The notes under the pieces are model-generated. The model did not search any database. It was not told the origin of the DNA and saw nothing but the letters and a program-made list of their open reading frames with translations. Positions 1 to 7,599 of a stretch of DNA of 64,000 nucleotides are shown here, piece by piece. Each line of letters opens with the position of its first letter. Position 1 is the stretch's first letter. The DNA comes from Agromyces sp. ISL-38 (GTDB taxonomy: Bacteria; Actinomycetota; Actinomycetes; Actinomycetales; Microbacteriaceae): positions 124,001 through 188,000 of the forward strand of contig NZ_JAGGPF010000010.1 of NCBI RefSeq assembly GCF_018613935.1, given 5' to 3'. The position numbers and the translations under genes were made by a program.

Positions 1-161
1 GTGGCCTGGAGTCGTTCGATGGGCCAGGTGACGATGCGCACCTCGTCGAAGCCGCGTTCGAGGGCGGCCTCGGCGAGGTTGCGTCCCTCGACCGAATGGC
101 CGCAGATCACGGGGTCGGCGCGGTTCACGATGACGAGTCGATTGCGGGGTTTGGTGCTCAT
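1..161 (-). CDS. Unidentified gene, 5' part only
   Basis: This is the first 53 codons of a gene that leaves the window at base 1. It reads MSTKPRNRLVIVNRADPV..., then a CGHSVEGRNLAEAALERGF stretch. The ATG at 161-159 has a good AAGGAG site a few bases upstream on the minus strand. The N-terminus looks like a first beta strand followed by a helix, as in a Rossmann or GT-B fold; a glycosyltransferase is possible, but too little is visible to name a function. It starts 33 bases after the stop of the GH92 mannosidase on the same strand, so the two are probably co-transcribed. Confidence 0.6.
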   Translation of the reverse strand, partial: MSTKPRNRLVIVNRADPVICGHSVEGRNLAEAALERGFDEVRIVTWPIERLQA

Positions 162-194
162 GGCGGCTCCTTCGCGGTCAGATACGTTCAGATG

Positions 195-2432
195 TCAGTC
201 GGACGAGGCCGAGGGGGGACGGTCACGTACCCCCCAGCTGCCGGGCTCGGGCCCGAGATCCACGCGCAATCGGCCGCCGCGGTGCAATTCGTCACCGCGA
301 AGCCAGCTGCGCTCGAGCGGATCGCCGTTGAGCGACACCGATTGTACATATTGGGCAGGCCCGTCGGGCCGTGGTTCCACAAACCCCGTGGTCTCGATCG
401 AGAGGGTGCCGTCGCCGAGTCGGATCTCTGCTTCGGCGAACGATGGGGCGTTCAGGAGGAAGAGGTTCTGGCCGGCCACCGGGAAGAGCCCGAGCGACGC
501 CCAGACGTACCACGAGCTGAGTCCGCCCGAGTCGTCGTTGCCCGGCAGCCCGCCGCGGCCCGTGCCGAACTGCTGGAGCACCGCGGCGTGCACGACGTCG
601 GCCGTGCGGTCTGGGCGGCCGGCATACTGGTAGGCCCACGGCGCCTCCATGTCGGGCTCGTTGTTGAGGCCCTCGAAACGACCCAGGGCGTAGCCGTTCG
701 CGAGTTCCTCGAGTCCCGGCCGCACGCCGAGCTGCTGCACCGGCACGGCGCCGAACCCGAAAAAGGCGTCGAGCATGCTCACGAAGGCGTCATCGCCGCC
801 GGCGAGACCGATGCGGTTGTGCATGTCGTGCAAGAGCCGGAACGAGTAGTTGTAGCGGCTGCCCTCGTAGAAGGTCGAGTCGAGCAGGAGCCCCGTGGTG
901 TCGTCGAACGCGTTCACCCACCCTGCGGAGAGTGTCGTGAACTCGTCGGCGAGGGCGCGATCGCCCACGCGGGCTGCCACCTTCGCGGTGCACCAGTAGC
1001 CGAAGGCGATGTCGAGGGTGTGGCTGATCGGATGCGCGACGCCGCGCAGCAGGAAGTCCTCGCCGTAGGTGCGGCGCAGGTCGGAGTGCATGTGCACGAG
1101 GGCCCAGTCCCAGTCGATGCCGGGAAGGCCGAGCTGGCAGAGGTCGGCGAGGAAGGTCTGCGCGAGTGCGCTGCCCTGCCGCGAGAAGCGATCGCTGCCA
1201 CGGGCCATCCGGTAGCCGATCGGGAAGTTCCCTTCCTCCTCGCAGATCGTGAGGAGCGCCGTTCCGAGCTCGACCGCCCGCTCGGGCAGGAGGGCGGTGA
1301 GGAGCGGCAGCTGGGTGCGGTAGATGTCCCACATCGTGCTCAAGTCGTAGACGAACGGCCCCTCGGTCGGCCAGAACGGGCTCTCCTCGGGCGCGAGGCA
1401 CGGCTTGATGAGCGAGTGGTACAACGCGGTCGAGAACACCGTCTCCCGCTCGGCCGACGGAGTGTCGATCGTGATCGACTTCAAGTGCCGTCGCCAGGTC
1501 TTCTTCGTTCGGTCGCGACGCTGCGGGAAGCGCGCCGGCCCGACGCCGCAGTCGCGCCGGAGGTTTTCGCGAGCTTGCTCGACGCCACGGAGCGAGAACC
1601 CGATGCGCACCTCGACACTCTGGCCGGGCTCGCTCGGGCCTGCCCACATCAGGCCGAACGGCCGCAGGGTCGTTGGCCGGATGTGGTCGAAGTCGAGTCG
1701 TGTGCCGCCCGGCATGAGTCGCCGGTCGTACCAGAGCATCTGCCGCCATTGCGTGGCGTCGCATTCGATGTAGACCGCGAGCGGCGTGCCTTCGACGACG
1801 ATCTCGCCCTGCGCGACACCGGGCGCGACGGATTCGAGCTTCGCCCGCAAGGGGATGGTCTCTCCGTGCGGGATCCCGAGGCCGCCGAGCGAGAAGTCGA
1901 TGACGATGCGCGCACTGCGATGACGTGGGAACGTGTAGCGATGCACGGCGCTCTTCGGGCCCACGGTGAGTTCTGCGCGGATGCCGGAATCGAGTGTCGC
2001 GGCGTAGTACCCGGGCTCCGCGACTTCGTCGACGATCTCCCAGTTGCGTCCCAGCTCATCGAGCGGTTCGATCATGGGGCTCACCCGGAAGTAGTTGTAA
2101 TACTTGCGGATCGCGCCGGTTCCGGACTGCTGGAAGTGCGTGAATCCGGATGCCACGGCCGAATCGTGGATCGTCGTCGGAACGCCCTCGGTGCTGAGGT
2201 CGTAGCGTCCGTAGCCCGTGGGGTACGCGCCCGAGTACGCACACGCCGACACCATGCCCAGGGGATACGTCGCCCCGGGGTGCGTGTTGCCGACCTGCGG
2301 CTTCGGCCACCACCATGACGCGGCGACCCCGGTCTGCGGCGGTAGGTCGGTGACCTCGGTGCCGATGAACGGATCGACCCGCCCGATCATGCGGCTCCAC
2401 GACGACGCCGTGCGCCGCCCGTGCGCCCGCAT
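195..2432 (-). CDS. GH92 family exo-alpha-mannosidase
   Basis: A 745-residue protein matching glycoside hydrolase family 92: calcium-dependent, inverting alpha-mannosidases that trim alpha-1,2/1,3/1,4/1,6-linked mannose from N-glycans and yeast mannan. Seen: an N-terminal GNTHPGATYPLGM block (about residues 48-60), a YEGSRYNYSF segment near 520 matching the family's general-acid region, and GNDDSGGLSSWYVW near 628-641, where family members carry their base aspartates. There is no clear signal peptide, so it is probably cytoplasmic or its start is misplaced; an alternative ATG at 2390 begins MIGRVDPFIG, closer to typical family starts. The linkage preference cannot be read from sequence. An incomplete gene follows on the same strand. 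Confidence 0.9.
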   Translation of the reverse strand: MRAHGRRTASSWSRMIGRVDPFIGTEVTDLPPQTGVAASWWWPKPQVGNTHPGATYPLGMVSACAYSGAYPTGYGRYDLSTEGVPTTIHDSAVASGFTHFQQSGTGAIRKYYNYFRVSPMIEPLDELGRNWEIVDEVAEPGYYAATLDSGIRAELTVGPKSAVHRYTFPRHRSARIVIDFSLGGLGIPHGETIPLRAKLESVAPGVAQGEIVVEGTPLAVYIECDATQWRQMLWYDRRLMPGGTRLDFDHIRPTTLRPFGLMWAGPSEPGQSVEVRIGFSLRGVEQARENLRRDCGVGPARFPQRRDRTKKTWRRHLKSITIDTPSAERETVFSTALYHSLIKPCLAPEESPFWPTEGPFVYDLSTMWDIYRTQLPLLTALLPERAVELGTALLTICEEEGNFPIGYRMARGSDRFSRQGSALAQTFLADLCQLGLPGIDWDWALVHMHSDLRRTYGEDFLLRGVAHPISHTLDIAFGYWCTAKVAARVGDRALADEFTTLSAGWVNAFDDTTGLLLDSTFYEGSRYNYSFRLLHDMHNRIGLAGGDDAFVSMLDAFFGFGAVPVQQLGVRPGLEELANGYALGRFEGLNNEPDMEAPWAYQYAGRPDRTADVVHAAVLQQFGTGRGGLPGNDDSGGLSSWYVWASLGLFPVAGQNLFLLNAPSFAEAEIRLGDGTLSIETTGFVEPRPDGPAQYVQSVSLNGDPLERSWLRGDELHRGGRLRVDLGPEPGSWGVRDRPPSASSD

Positions 2433-2541
2433 CGCGTCGCGAGCGGCATCATCGTCTCGGGAGTTCCCATGCCGGGACGCTACGGGTATGAGGTCGGTCT
2501 TAGGTTACGAGCACGTGAACGGTTGCCGAGCACTCCAGGGA

Positions 2542-2571
2542 ATGACAGGTGCCCTGCACCTGTTGTAGTCT
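2542..2571 (+). promoter_or_regulatory. Probable ssrA promoter with an embedded inverted repeat
   Basis: A -35 element ATGACA (2542-2547) and a -10 element TAGTCT (2566-2571) are 18 bases apart and point toward the tmRNA gene. The -35/spacer region carries a perfect inverted repeat, ACAGGTGC-CCT-GCACCTGT (2545-2563), which could be an operator. Transcription would start near 2578, giving a leader of about 90 bases before the mature RNA, which is plausible because tmRNA 5' ends are made by RNase P. Confidence 0.5.
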
Positions 2572-2669
2572 GTAAGGCCGTGCAGCCGTAAGGTTTGCGC
2601 GGATTTGGAAACTCCACAGTGTGCGACAACGGCTCGCCGAATCTGATCTCGATCAGCACGGCGCGACAT

Positions 2670-3039
2670 GGGGATGATCGGTTTCGACATCGCCTGCGAA
2701 CCCACGAGAAGCGGGCCGAGGATTCAGGGTTATCTCGTTAACGATCTCTGAAAAACAATAACTGCCAATAAGACGCAGTCTGACTTCGCGCTCGCTGCTT
2801 AAGCGAGTCCGATAGTCCGTCAGCCCGGGTTTGTTTCCGCCCCGGTTGCTGGCGTCATTTAGGGAACTTGCTGCGCGTCGTCGCCTGAGCGACGTGCGGG
2901 ACTTTCTTCAGGCTGGGCCTGTCGACTTAGGTGCCTGTGGCAAAGGTCGGGGCCGAGTAGAACGCCTGCACAGGATGCGCCCGGAGAAGGCGTGGAATCA
3001 CAGCGATGGACGGGGGTTCAATTCCCCCCATCTCCACCA
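2670..3039 (+). ncRNA. ssrA: Transfer-messenger RNA (tmRNA)
   Basis: A one-piece tmRNA of about 370 bases. The 5' end GGGGATGATCGGTTTCGAC pairs with the 3' CATCTCC followed by an encoded ACCA, forming the acceptor stem; a T-arm GGGGG-TTCAATT-CCCCC precedes it. The tag reading frame runs 2764-2802, with resume codon GCC and peptide ANKTQSDFALAA ending in TAA. It rescues ribosomes stalled on broken mRNAs and tags the product for proteolysis. The partner gene smpB is not in the window, although it is often adjacent in actinobacteria. Confidence 0.97.
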
Positions 3040-3065
3040 TCGGCCGTTGTCGCACATCGTGGAAA

Positions 3066-3095
3066 CGAAGGCCGCCCCGATTGGGGCGGCCTTCG
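3066..3095. terminator. Strong hairpin terminator after ssrA
   Basis: The arms CGAAGGCCGCCCC and GGGGCGGCCTTCG enclose a GATT loop, 26 bases after the CCA end of tmRNA. It also lies just past the stop of the converging gene at 3108, so it probably works in both directions. Confidence 0.85.
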
Positions 3096-3107
3096 TCATG
3101 TCGAGCG

Positions 3108-3476
3108 TCAGGGGCACCCCTCCAACAGCTGGATGCCGTGCTCGGTCTGGCGGCTCACCTGCACGGAACCCTGCGAGTCGCAGATGGCGTTCACGAGCAG
3201 GGCGAAACCCTCCCCGTTCTGGAAGTTGCCCTCCTCGCCCGGAAGGCCAAATCCCTCGACCGTTCCCGGTGGCACGAACACCCACGCTTCGGGAGCACCG
3301 GGGAAGACGCTGGGCAACCACGCCCAGTTTCCGTCGATGATGGGCCCGTCGGTACACACGGCGCCGCAGGACGCCGGCGCCTTGCTGACGTTGACGCAGT
3401 TCAGCGCGCTTGCAGCTGTCGGGACGAGCACGAATGCGGCGACCAGGCCAGCCGCTGCTAACGCCTTCTTGAACAT
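3108..3476 (-). CDS. Small secreted cysteine-containing protein, function unknown
   Basis: A 122-residue protein with a textbook signal peptide: MFKK, a hydrophobic core LAAAGLVAAFVLV, then an AxA-type cleavage site near residues 22-24 (ASA|LN). The mature part is about 98 residues with several cysteines (NCVNV, ASCGAVC, ICDS and a C-terminal GCP), suggesting disulfide bonds outside the cell. I do not recognise the family. It stands alone behind its own promoter (3528-3555) and converges on ssrA. Confidence 0.75.
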   Translation of the reverse strand: MFKKALAAAGLVAAFVLVPTAASALNCVNVSKAPASCGAVCTDGPIIDGNWAWLPSVFPGAPEAWVFVPPGTVEGFGLPGEEGNFQNGEGFALLVNAICDSQGSVQVSRQTEHGIQLLEGCP

Positions 3477-3527
3477 GATTCCTCCGTTGCAGCTTCGGAT
3501 ACGGCAGAACGACGTGAGTCGGTCGCA

Positions 3528-3555
3528 AACCTACTCAGACCTGAGGATGTGTCAA
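3528..3555 (-). promoter_or_regulatory. Promoter for the secreted protein at 3108-3476
   Basis: On the minus strand there is a perfect -35 TTGACA (3555-3550), a 16-base spacer and a -10 TAGGTT (3533-3528). The spacer contains a short palindrome CTCAG-AC-CTGAG (3534-3545, plus-strand reading), which could be a regulator site. Confidence 0.5.
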
Positions 3556-3604
3556 TAGCTGAGCGACGCTTTGGCCAGAGATCGCCCTCGGGCCATGGGC
3601 GAGC

Positions 3605-4129
3605 TCAGTACGCGGTGCCCTGAAGCGACCCGGTCACCTGGCCGGCCGGGTCGTAGATGACGCATGAGACGATGCGGTCGGAGAGCTGGGTCCAGCTCTC
3701 CTCCGAGGGGCGGTACGCGTAGAAGTCGAGCGTCGACGAGTCGTAGGCGAGGCCGACGAAGCGGTCGAACTCGACGAGGCAGGTGTCATCGGCTTCGGTC
3801 TGGATGGCGTCGTCGCCGGGGAACTCGTCGCCCGTGAGGGTGAAGTCGAAGTACACCTCTTCGTCGTGGGGCTGGTCGCACGGCACGACGGGCACCTCGG
3901 AGACGAGCTCTTCGGAGACTTCGTTCATGCAATCGCCGACCCGGAGGGTGAACACGTCGGCCTGCCCCTCCTCGACGATCTCCTGGGTCGTCTCGTCGCG
4001 CTCGGCCTGGGGCGCCGAGCCCTGGAGCAGGTTGCCGATGATGCTGCAGCCGCTGAGCGGAACCGCGATGGCGACCGCCGTCAAGGCGGTGAGGACTCGC
4101 ACGAGCGTGCGGCGCTGGGCAGTGGACAC
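3605..4129 (-). CDS. Lipoprotein with a septum-formation-type domain
   Basis: A predicted lipoprotein. From the GTG at 4129 it reads VSTAQRRTLVRV, then a hydrophobic stretch and a lipobox LSGC, so the lipidated Cys is at about residue 28. The mature domain has the pattern LRVGDCMNEV ... VPCDQPHDEEVYFDF ... CLVEFDRFVG ... SWTQLSDRIVSCVIYD, which resembles the actinobacterial septum formation domain: paired cysteines and a PHxxE motif, extracellular, role poorly defined. An upstream ATG at 4183 gives 18 more residues but lacks a ribosome site and spoils the signal peptide, so the GTG is preferred. Confidence 0.75.
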   Translation of the reverse strand: MSTAQRRTLVRVLTALTAVAIAVPLSGCSIIGNLLQGSAPQAERDETTQEIVEEGQADVFTLRVGDCMNEVSEELVSEVPVVPCDQPHDEEVYFDFTLTGDEFPGDDAIQTEADDTCLVEFDRFVGLAYDSSTLDFYAYRPSEESWTQLSDRIVSCVIYDPAGQVTGSLQGTAY

Positions 4130-4300
4130 GGAGGTCGCCTCTCGATTGAAGGAGTGCTCGCCAGCGCAGACATGGTCGGTCATGACCTGGTGGGCAGGCC
4201 GAACGGCCGCCTCGAGCGTGGATTCGTTGTCACCTTATCGGGCCGCCTGAGGCGGGCGCCACCATCGGCGTGTCACGCGAAGTGGGGCCACTCCCGCTCC

Positions 4301-5224
4301 TCAGTTGAGGTGCGGGAGCACTTCCGCCGCGATGAGCTCGAGGTGATCGAGGTCGGTCATGTCGACGAGCTGCAGGTAGACGCGATCGGCGCCGAGCGCC
4401 TCGAGACGTAGCAGTTTCTCGACCGCGGCTTCGGGCGTTCCCGCCACGTTGACGTCGGCGAACGTGTCGGGGTCGCCGTCGATCGCCGCGAGCCGGCGGT
4501 GGTAGTCGGCCTCGTTGGTCGCGACGATCGTGGGCAGCGCGACGGTGGTTCGCAGCGTCTCGGGGTCGCGATCGATCGCTTCGCACGCGCGACGCACGCC
4601 GTCGAAGGTCTCGGCGATCCGGTCTTCACCGCGGAACCCGATGTTGAACTCGGTCGCGTACCGTGCGGCGATGGCGGGCGTGCGGCGGGGGCCGTTGCCG
4701 CCCACGATGATGGGCACGCGCGGCTGCACGGGCTTCGGCAGAGCCGGCGAGCCCTCGAGCGTGTAGTGCTCGCCCGAGAAGTCGAACCGGCTGCCGACGG
4801 GCGTCGACCACAGTCCGGTCACGACGTCGAGCTGCTCCTCGAGCAAGCCGAAGCGCTTCTCGGGGAACGGGATGCCGTAGGCGGCGTGCTCCTCGGCGAA
4901 CCAGCCCGTGCCGAGGCCGAGCTCGACACGACCGCCCGACATCGCGTCGACTTGGGCGACCTGAATTGCGAGGATGCTCGGGTGCCGGAAGGTCGCCGAG
5001 GAGACGAGCGTGCCGAGCCGGATGCGGCGGGTCTCGCGGGCGAGGCCGGCGAGAGTGGTCCAGGCATCCGTGGGTCCTGGCATCCCGTCACTGTCGTCCA
5101 TCGCGAGGTAATGGTCGGAACGGAACCAGCCGTCGAAGCCGAGTCGCTCTGTCGCGCTGGCTTGCGCGAGCTGGTCGTCGTAGCTCGCACCCTGCTGCGG
5201 CTCGGTGAAGATGCAGATCTCCAT
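4301..5224 (-). CDS. LLM-class F420/flavin-dependent oxidoreductase
   Basis: A 307-residue luciferase-like TIM-barrel enzyme. Seen: MEICIFTEPQQG at the start, FDGWFRSDHY near 30-39, RLGTLVSSATFRHPSILAIQVAQVDAMSGGRVELGLGTGW-type strands (about 70-108) and PRVPIIVGGNGPRRTPAIAARYATEFN in the middle. This pattern is usual for the actinobacterial subgroup that uses coenzyme F420, but FMN cannot be excluded and the substrate is unknown. An AGGAG site lies 5 bases ahead of the ATG. It starts 12 bases after the stop of hisN, so the two probably share an mRNA. Confidence 0.85.
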   Translation of the reverse strand: MEICIFTEPQQGASYDDQLAQASATERLGFDGWFRSDHYLAMDDSDGMPGPTDAWTTLAGLARETRRIRLGTLVSSATFRHPSILAIQVAQVDAMSGGRVELGLGTGWFAEEHAAYGIPFPEKRFGLLEEQLDVVTGLWSTPVGSRFDFSGEHYTLEGSPALPKPVQPRVPIIVGGNGPRRTPAIAARYATEFNIGFRGEDRIAETFDGVRRACEAIDRDPETLRTTVALPTIVATNEADYHRRLAAIDGDPDTFADVNVAGTPEAAVEKLLRLEALGADRVYLQLVDMTDLDHLELIAAEVLPHLN

Positions 5225-5236
5225 CTGGGTCTCCTG

Positions 5237-6082
5237 TCAGTTCTGGTCGGTTGCGAGGGCGGTGAGTACGGCGTCGTGCAGCAGGCCGTTGGTGGCGAGC
5301 GAGCTGCCGTGCCAGGGGCCCGGGTCGCCGGTTACCGAGGTGAAGCGGCCGCCCGCCTCCTCGACGATGGGGATGAGGGCGGCCAGGTCGTAGGGCTTCA
5401 CGTCGAACTCGCTGACGACGTCGATGAGCCCCTCGGCGAGCAGTGCGTAGGCCCACAAGTCTCCGTAGGCGCGGTCACGCCACACCTGCTCAGAAAGGGC
5501 GAGCAGTCGATCGAGATAGCCGGCGTCGCGCCACTGGGCAAGGCTCTGGAAGCTGAGCGAGGCGTCGGCGAGCTGCTCGACGCCCGACACGCGCAGACGG
5601 CGAGCACCGGGGAATGCTCCGGATGCCGCATCCGTCGCCGACTCGCTCGCGCCGAGTTCAGCGGCCGACGAGATCGTCCACGCACCCATGCCGGTGGCCG
5701 CCCACCAGCGCCGGCTCATCGCGGGCGAGGATGCGACGCCGACGACCGGCACGCCGTCGATCGCGAGGGCGATGAGTGTGCCCCACACCGGCACGCCGCG
5801 CAGGAAGTTCGACGTGCCATCGATTGGATCGATGATCCACTGGCGGTTCGACTCGCCCTCGATGCCGAACTCCTCGCCGTAGGTGCCGTCGTCGGGACGG
5901 GCCGCGGCGATGCGGTCCCGGATCGCCCGTTCGACCGCAAGATCGGCCTCGGTGACGGGCGTGCGGTCGGGTTTCGTCTGCACGTCGAGATCGATGGCGC
6001 GGAATCTGGCGAGCGAGACCGCATCGGCGAGGTCGGCGAGTTCGAGGGCGAGGGTGAGGTCGTCGGCGAGGCTGTCGGTCAC
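5237..6082 (-). CDS. hisN: Histidinol-phosphatase, inositol-monophosphatase family
   Basis: A 281-residue Mg-dependent phosphatase of the IMPase fold. Motifs: TPVTEADLAVE (about 40-50), YGEEFG with the metal-binding Glu (about 68-73), IIDPIDGTSNF (about 88-98) with the metal-binding DxxDGT, and KPYDLAALIPIVEEAGG near the C-terminus. In actinobacteria this branch (HisN) removes phosphate from L-histidinol phosphate in histidine synthesis, though close paralogues act on inositol phosphate, so the exact substrate is probable rather than certain. It starts with GTG at 6082 and lies upstream of the F420-type oxidoreductase in a two-gene operon. Confidence 0.85.
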   Translation of the reverse strand: MTDSLADDLTLALELADLADAVSLARFRAIDLDVQTKPDRTPVTEADLAVERAIRDRIAAARPDDGTYGEEFGIEGESNRQWIIDPIDGTSNFLRGVPVWGTLIALAIDGVPVVGVASSPAMSRRWWAATGMGAWTISSAAELGASESATDAASGAFPGARRLRVSGVEQLADASLSFQSLAQWRDAGYLDRLLALSEQVWRDRAYGDLWAYALLAEGLIDVVSEFDVKPYDLAALIPIVEEAGGRFTSVTGDPGPWHGSSLATNGLLHDAVLTALATDQN

Positions 6083-6218
6083 CGATTCAGGCTATCGGGC
6101 CGCGTCGGTGCCGGCCGCCTCGATTCATGCCGCTGCGGCGCGCCCTCGATTGGCGTTGTGGCCCCTTCTCCTGATAACGTGGTCCGTCGGTTCGGGTTGT
6201 CAAAACCTCCCGAATCAC

Positions 6219-6291
6219 GCACCTCTAGCTCAATCGGCAGAGCAACTGACTCTTAATCAGTGGGTTCTGGGTTCAAGTCCCAGGGGGTGCA
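6219..6291 (+). tRNA. tRNA-Lys(CTT)
   Basis: A 73-base cloverleaf: acceptor GCACCTC/GGGGTGC, D-arm with AGCTCAATCGGCAGAGC, anticodon stem ACTGA/TCAGT around loop CTCTTAA (anticodon CTT), T-arm CTGGG-TTCAAGT-CCCAG and discriminator A. The CCA end is not encoded. Confidence 0.97.
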
Positions 6292-6302
6292 CGGAACTGC
6301 CT

Positions 6303-6332
6303 CGAACCTCTCGCCGGGTTCGGGGCTTTTTC
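6303..6332 (+). terminator. Terminator after tRNA-Lys
   Basis: The hairpin arms CGAACC and GGTTCG are followed by GGGGCTTTTTC, an intrinsic terminator 11 bases past the tRNA end. Confidence 0.7.
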
Positions 6333-6429
6333 ATTTGCCCTGGTGTGAACGCGCCTCGATCATTCCGCGGGTCTCTCGGTCCGGCTGGAGTCAGCGCTCC
6401 GGTAGGGGTGCGTGGATTCAAGCTGTGGG

Positions 6430-6435
6430 TATAAT
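6430..6435 (+). promoter_or_regulatory. -10 box for a leaderless mRNA
   Basis: A perfect TATAAT lies six bases before the ATG at 6442. Transcription would start at or within a base of the start codon, so the mRNA of the HTH gene should be leaderless. No Shine-Dalgarno site is present. Confidence 0.6.
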
Positions 6436-6441
6436 TGCTGC

Positions 6442-7026
6442 ATGAGTGACCTCATCCGTACTGCGCGTCGGGGTGCCGGCCTGACGGGTTCGCAGCTCGC
6501 AGATCGGCTCGGAATCTCCGTCGGCGCAGTGTCGCACATGGAGCAGTCGGAACGTCGGGGCACGATCCAGCTCGACACGCTTCGTCGAGCGCTCGCGGCG
6601 ATGGGACAGGAAATCCGTCTCGACACAGTTGCGCGCGACCCGTACGCGCCGTTCACTCCGGCGAACGTCACCGACGAGATCAACCGAGCGATCGACGATG
6701 ACCGCCCCGAGTTCGCACTCCGAATCCTGACGCACGCTGCGTCGATGATCGCCGAGAGCCCCGAGCGGTTCAGTCGGGAGTCGCTCGAACGTCGGCCGTC
6801 CGAGATCGGCGATCACCGTTGGGAGCAACTGTTCCGTGCCATCATCGGCGACGCGATACCCGATGATCGCGCACGACCGAGCTGGGCCGAGCCGACGCGG
6901 CTGCCCCGGGCCTGGTATCCCTTCGGGCACTACGCGTCGCTCAAGAGCCGAGCGAAGGAGAGCACGCCCGAGCGGCTCCGGAAGCTGAACATCTTGATCG
7001 ACGAGCGATCGCTGAGCCGCGCGTGA
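6442..7026 (+). CDS. XRE-type HTH protein, probable antitoxin
   Basis: A 194-residue protein. The N-terminal 65 residues form a Cro/CI-type helix-turn-helix (RRGAGLTGSQLADRLGISVG followed by AVSHMEQSERRGTIQLDTLRRALAAMGQE). The rest has an acidic DRPEFALRILTHAASMI helix and a C-terminal WYPFGHYASLKSRAKESTPERLRKLNILIDERSL segment. The next gene, a nucleotidyltransferase-fold protein, begins with a GTG overlapping this stop codon. Such HTH/nucleotidyltransferase pairs behave as toxin-antitoxin or antiviral modules in known relatives. The role here is inferred from the pairing. The ATG was chosen because the TATAAT box sits just before it. Confidence 0.8.
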   Translation: MSDLIRTARRGAGLTGSQLADRLGISVGAVSHMEQSERRGTIQLDTLRRALAAMGQEIRLDTVARDPYAPFTPANVTDEINRAIDDDRPEFALRILTHAASMIAESPERFSRESLERRPSEIGDHRWEQLFRAIIGDAIPDDRARPSWAEPTRLPRAWYPFGHYASLKSRAKESTPERLRKLNILIDERSLSRA

Positions 7027-7553
7027 ACGACGGCCTGGCGTTGACGCCGGCGCGGGCGAAGGAGCTCATCGACGAACTCGAGCGACGCCTGGCCGCGCGC
7101 GGCATCCACGGTTCGATCCGAATCGCCGGCGGTGCTGCGATGGTGCTTCGATTCCCGGATGATCCAGAAGTCCGGGTCACGACCGACGTGGACGCAGCGT
7201 ATGAACCCCGCCCCGAGGTCGACGAGGTCATCGCCGAGATGGCACGCGACTACGGCCTGCCGGACCGGTGGATGAACGGTTCGAGCACTCCGTGGAACAT
7301 CGTGACCGACACCGGCGAGATGATCACCGTCGCCACCGCCGAGGAACTCGTCGGCATGAAGATGGCCGCCGGGAGAGCGCAAGACCTCGCCGACCTGCGT
7401 ATCCTCGCCAAGCACCTGAACATCACGCGCGCGGAAGAACTCGTCGATATCGCGTACGCGATCTACGGTGAGGATTCGCCGGTATTGAACGACTCGCGCG
7501 AGTCATACGAGCTGTTCGCCCGAGACGTACTCGCCGATCGCCGTCGAAGCTGA
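7023..7553 (+). CDS. Nucleotidyltransferase-fold protein (DUF6036-like), probable toxin
   Basis: A 176-residue protein overlapping the HTH gene by 4 bases (GTGA). It carries IRIAGGAAMVLRF (about 37-49) followed by RVTTDVDAAYEP (about 56-67), i.e. the GG and DxD elements of minimal nucleotidyltransferases such as AbiEii/MNT-type toxins. TAEELVGMKMAAGRAQDLADLRIL is typical of the C-terminal part of these proteins (the K and the AQDLADL helix). Known relatives transfer nucleotides to tRNA or to their antitoxin, but the target here is unknown. The assignment rests on the motif and the overlapping HTH partner. Confidence 0.75.
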   Translation: MNDGLALTPARAKELIDELERRLAARGIHGSIRIAGGAAMVLRFPDDPEVRVTTDVDAAYEPRPEVDEVIAEMARDYGLPDRWMNGSSTPWNIVTDTGEMITVATAEELVGMKMAAGRAQDLADLRILAKHLNITRAEELVDIAYAIYGEDSPVLNDSRESYELFARDVLADRRRS

Positions 7554-7599
7554 CCAGAAGCGCGCCCAGAGGTACCGTGAGAACCGCGCAAATCCGCGG

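Noticed and set aside
96-2318. 740-codon plus-strand ORF opposite the GH92 gene
   Set aside because: It is an antisense shadow: the minus-strand frame carries clear GH92 motifs, while this one is Arg/Glu/Val-rich low-complexity sequence produced by GC-biased codons.
2998-3528. A 176-codon minus-strand ORF across the tmRNA 3' end
   Set aside because: It overlaps ssrA, its terminator and the secreted-protein gene, which has a clear signal peptide in a different frame.
6083-6218. Possible small gene before tRNA-Lys
   Set aside because: Only a weak promoter-like TTGGCG...TGATAA (6150-6177) is visible, which would serve the tRNA; no coding signal is seen.
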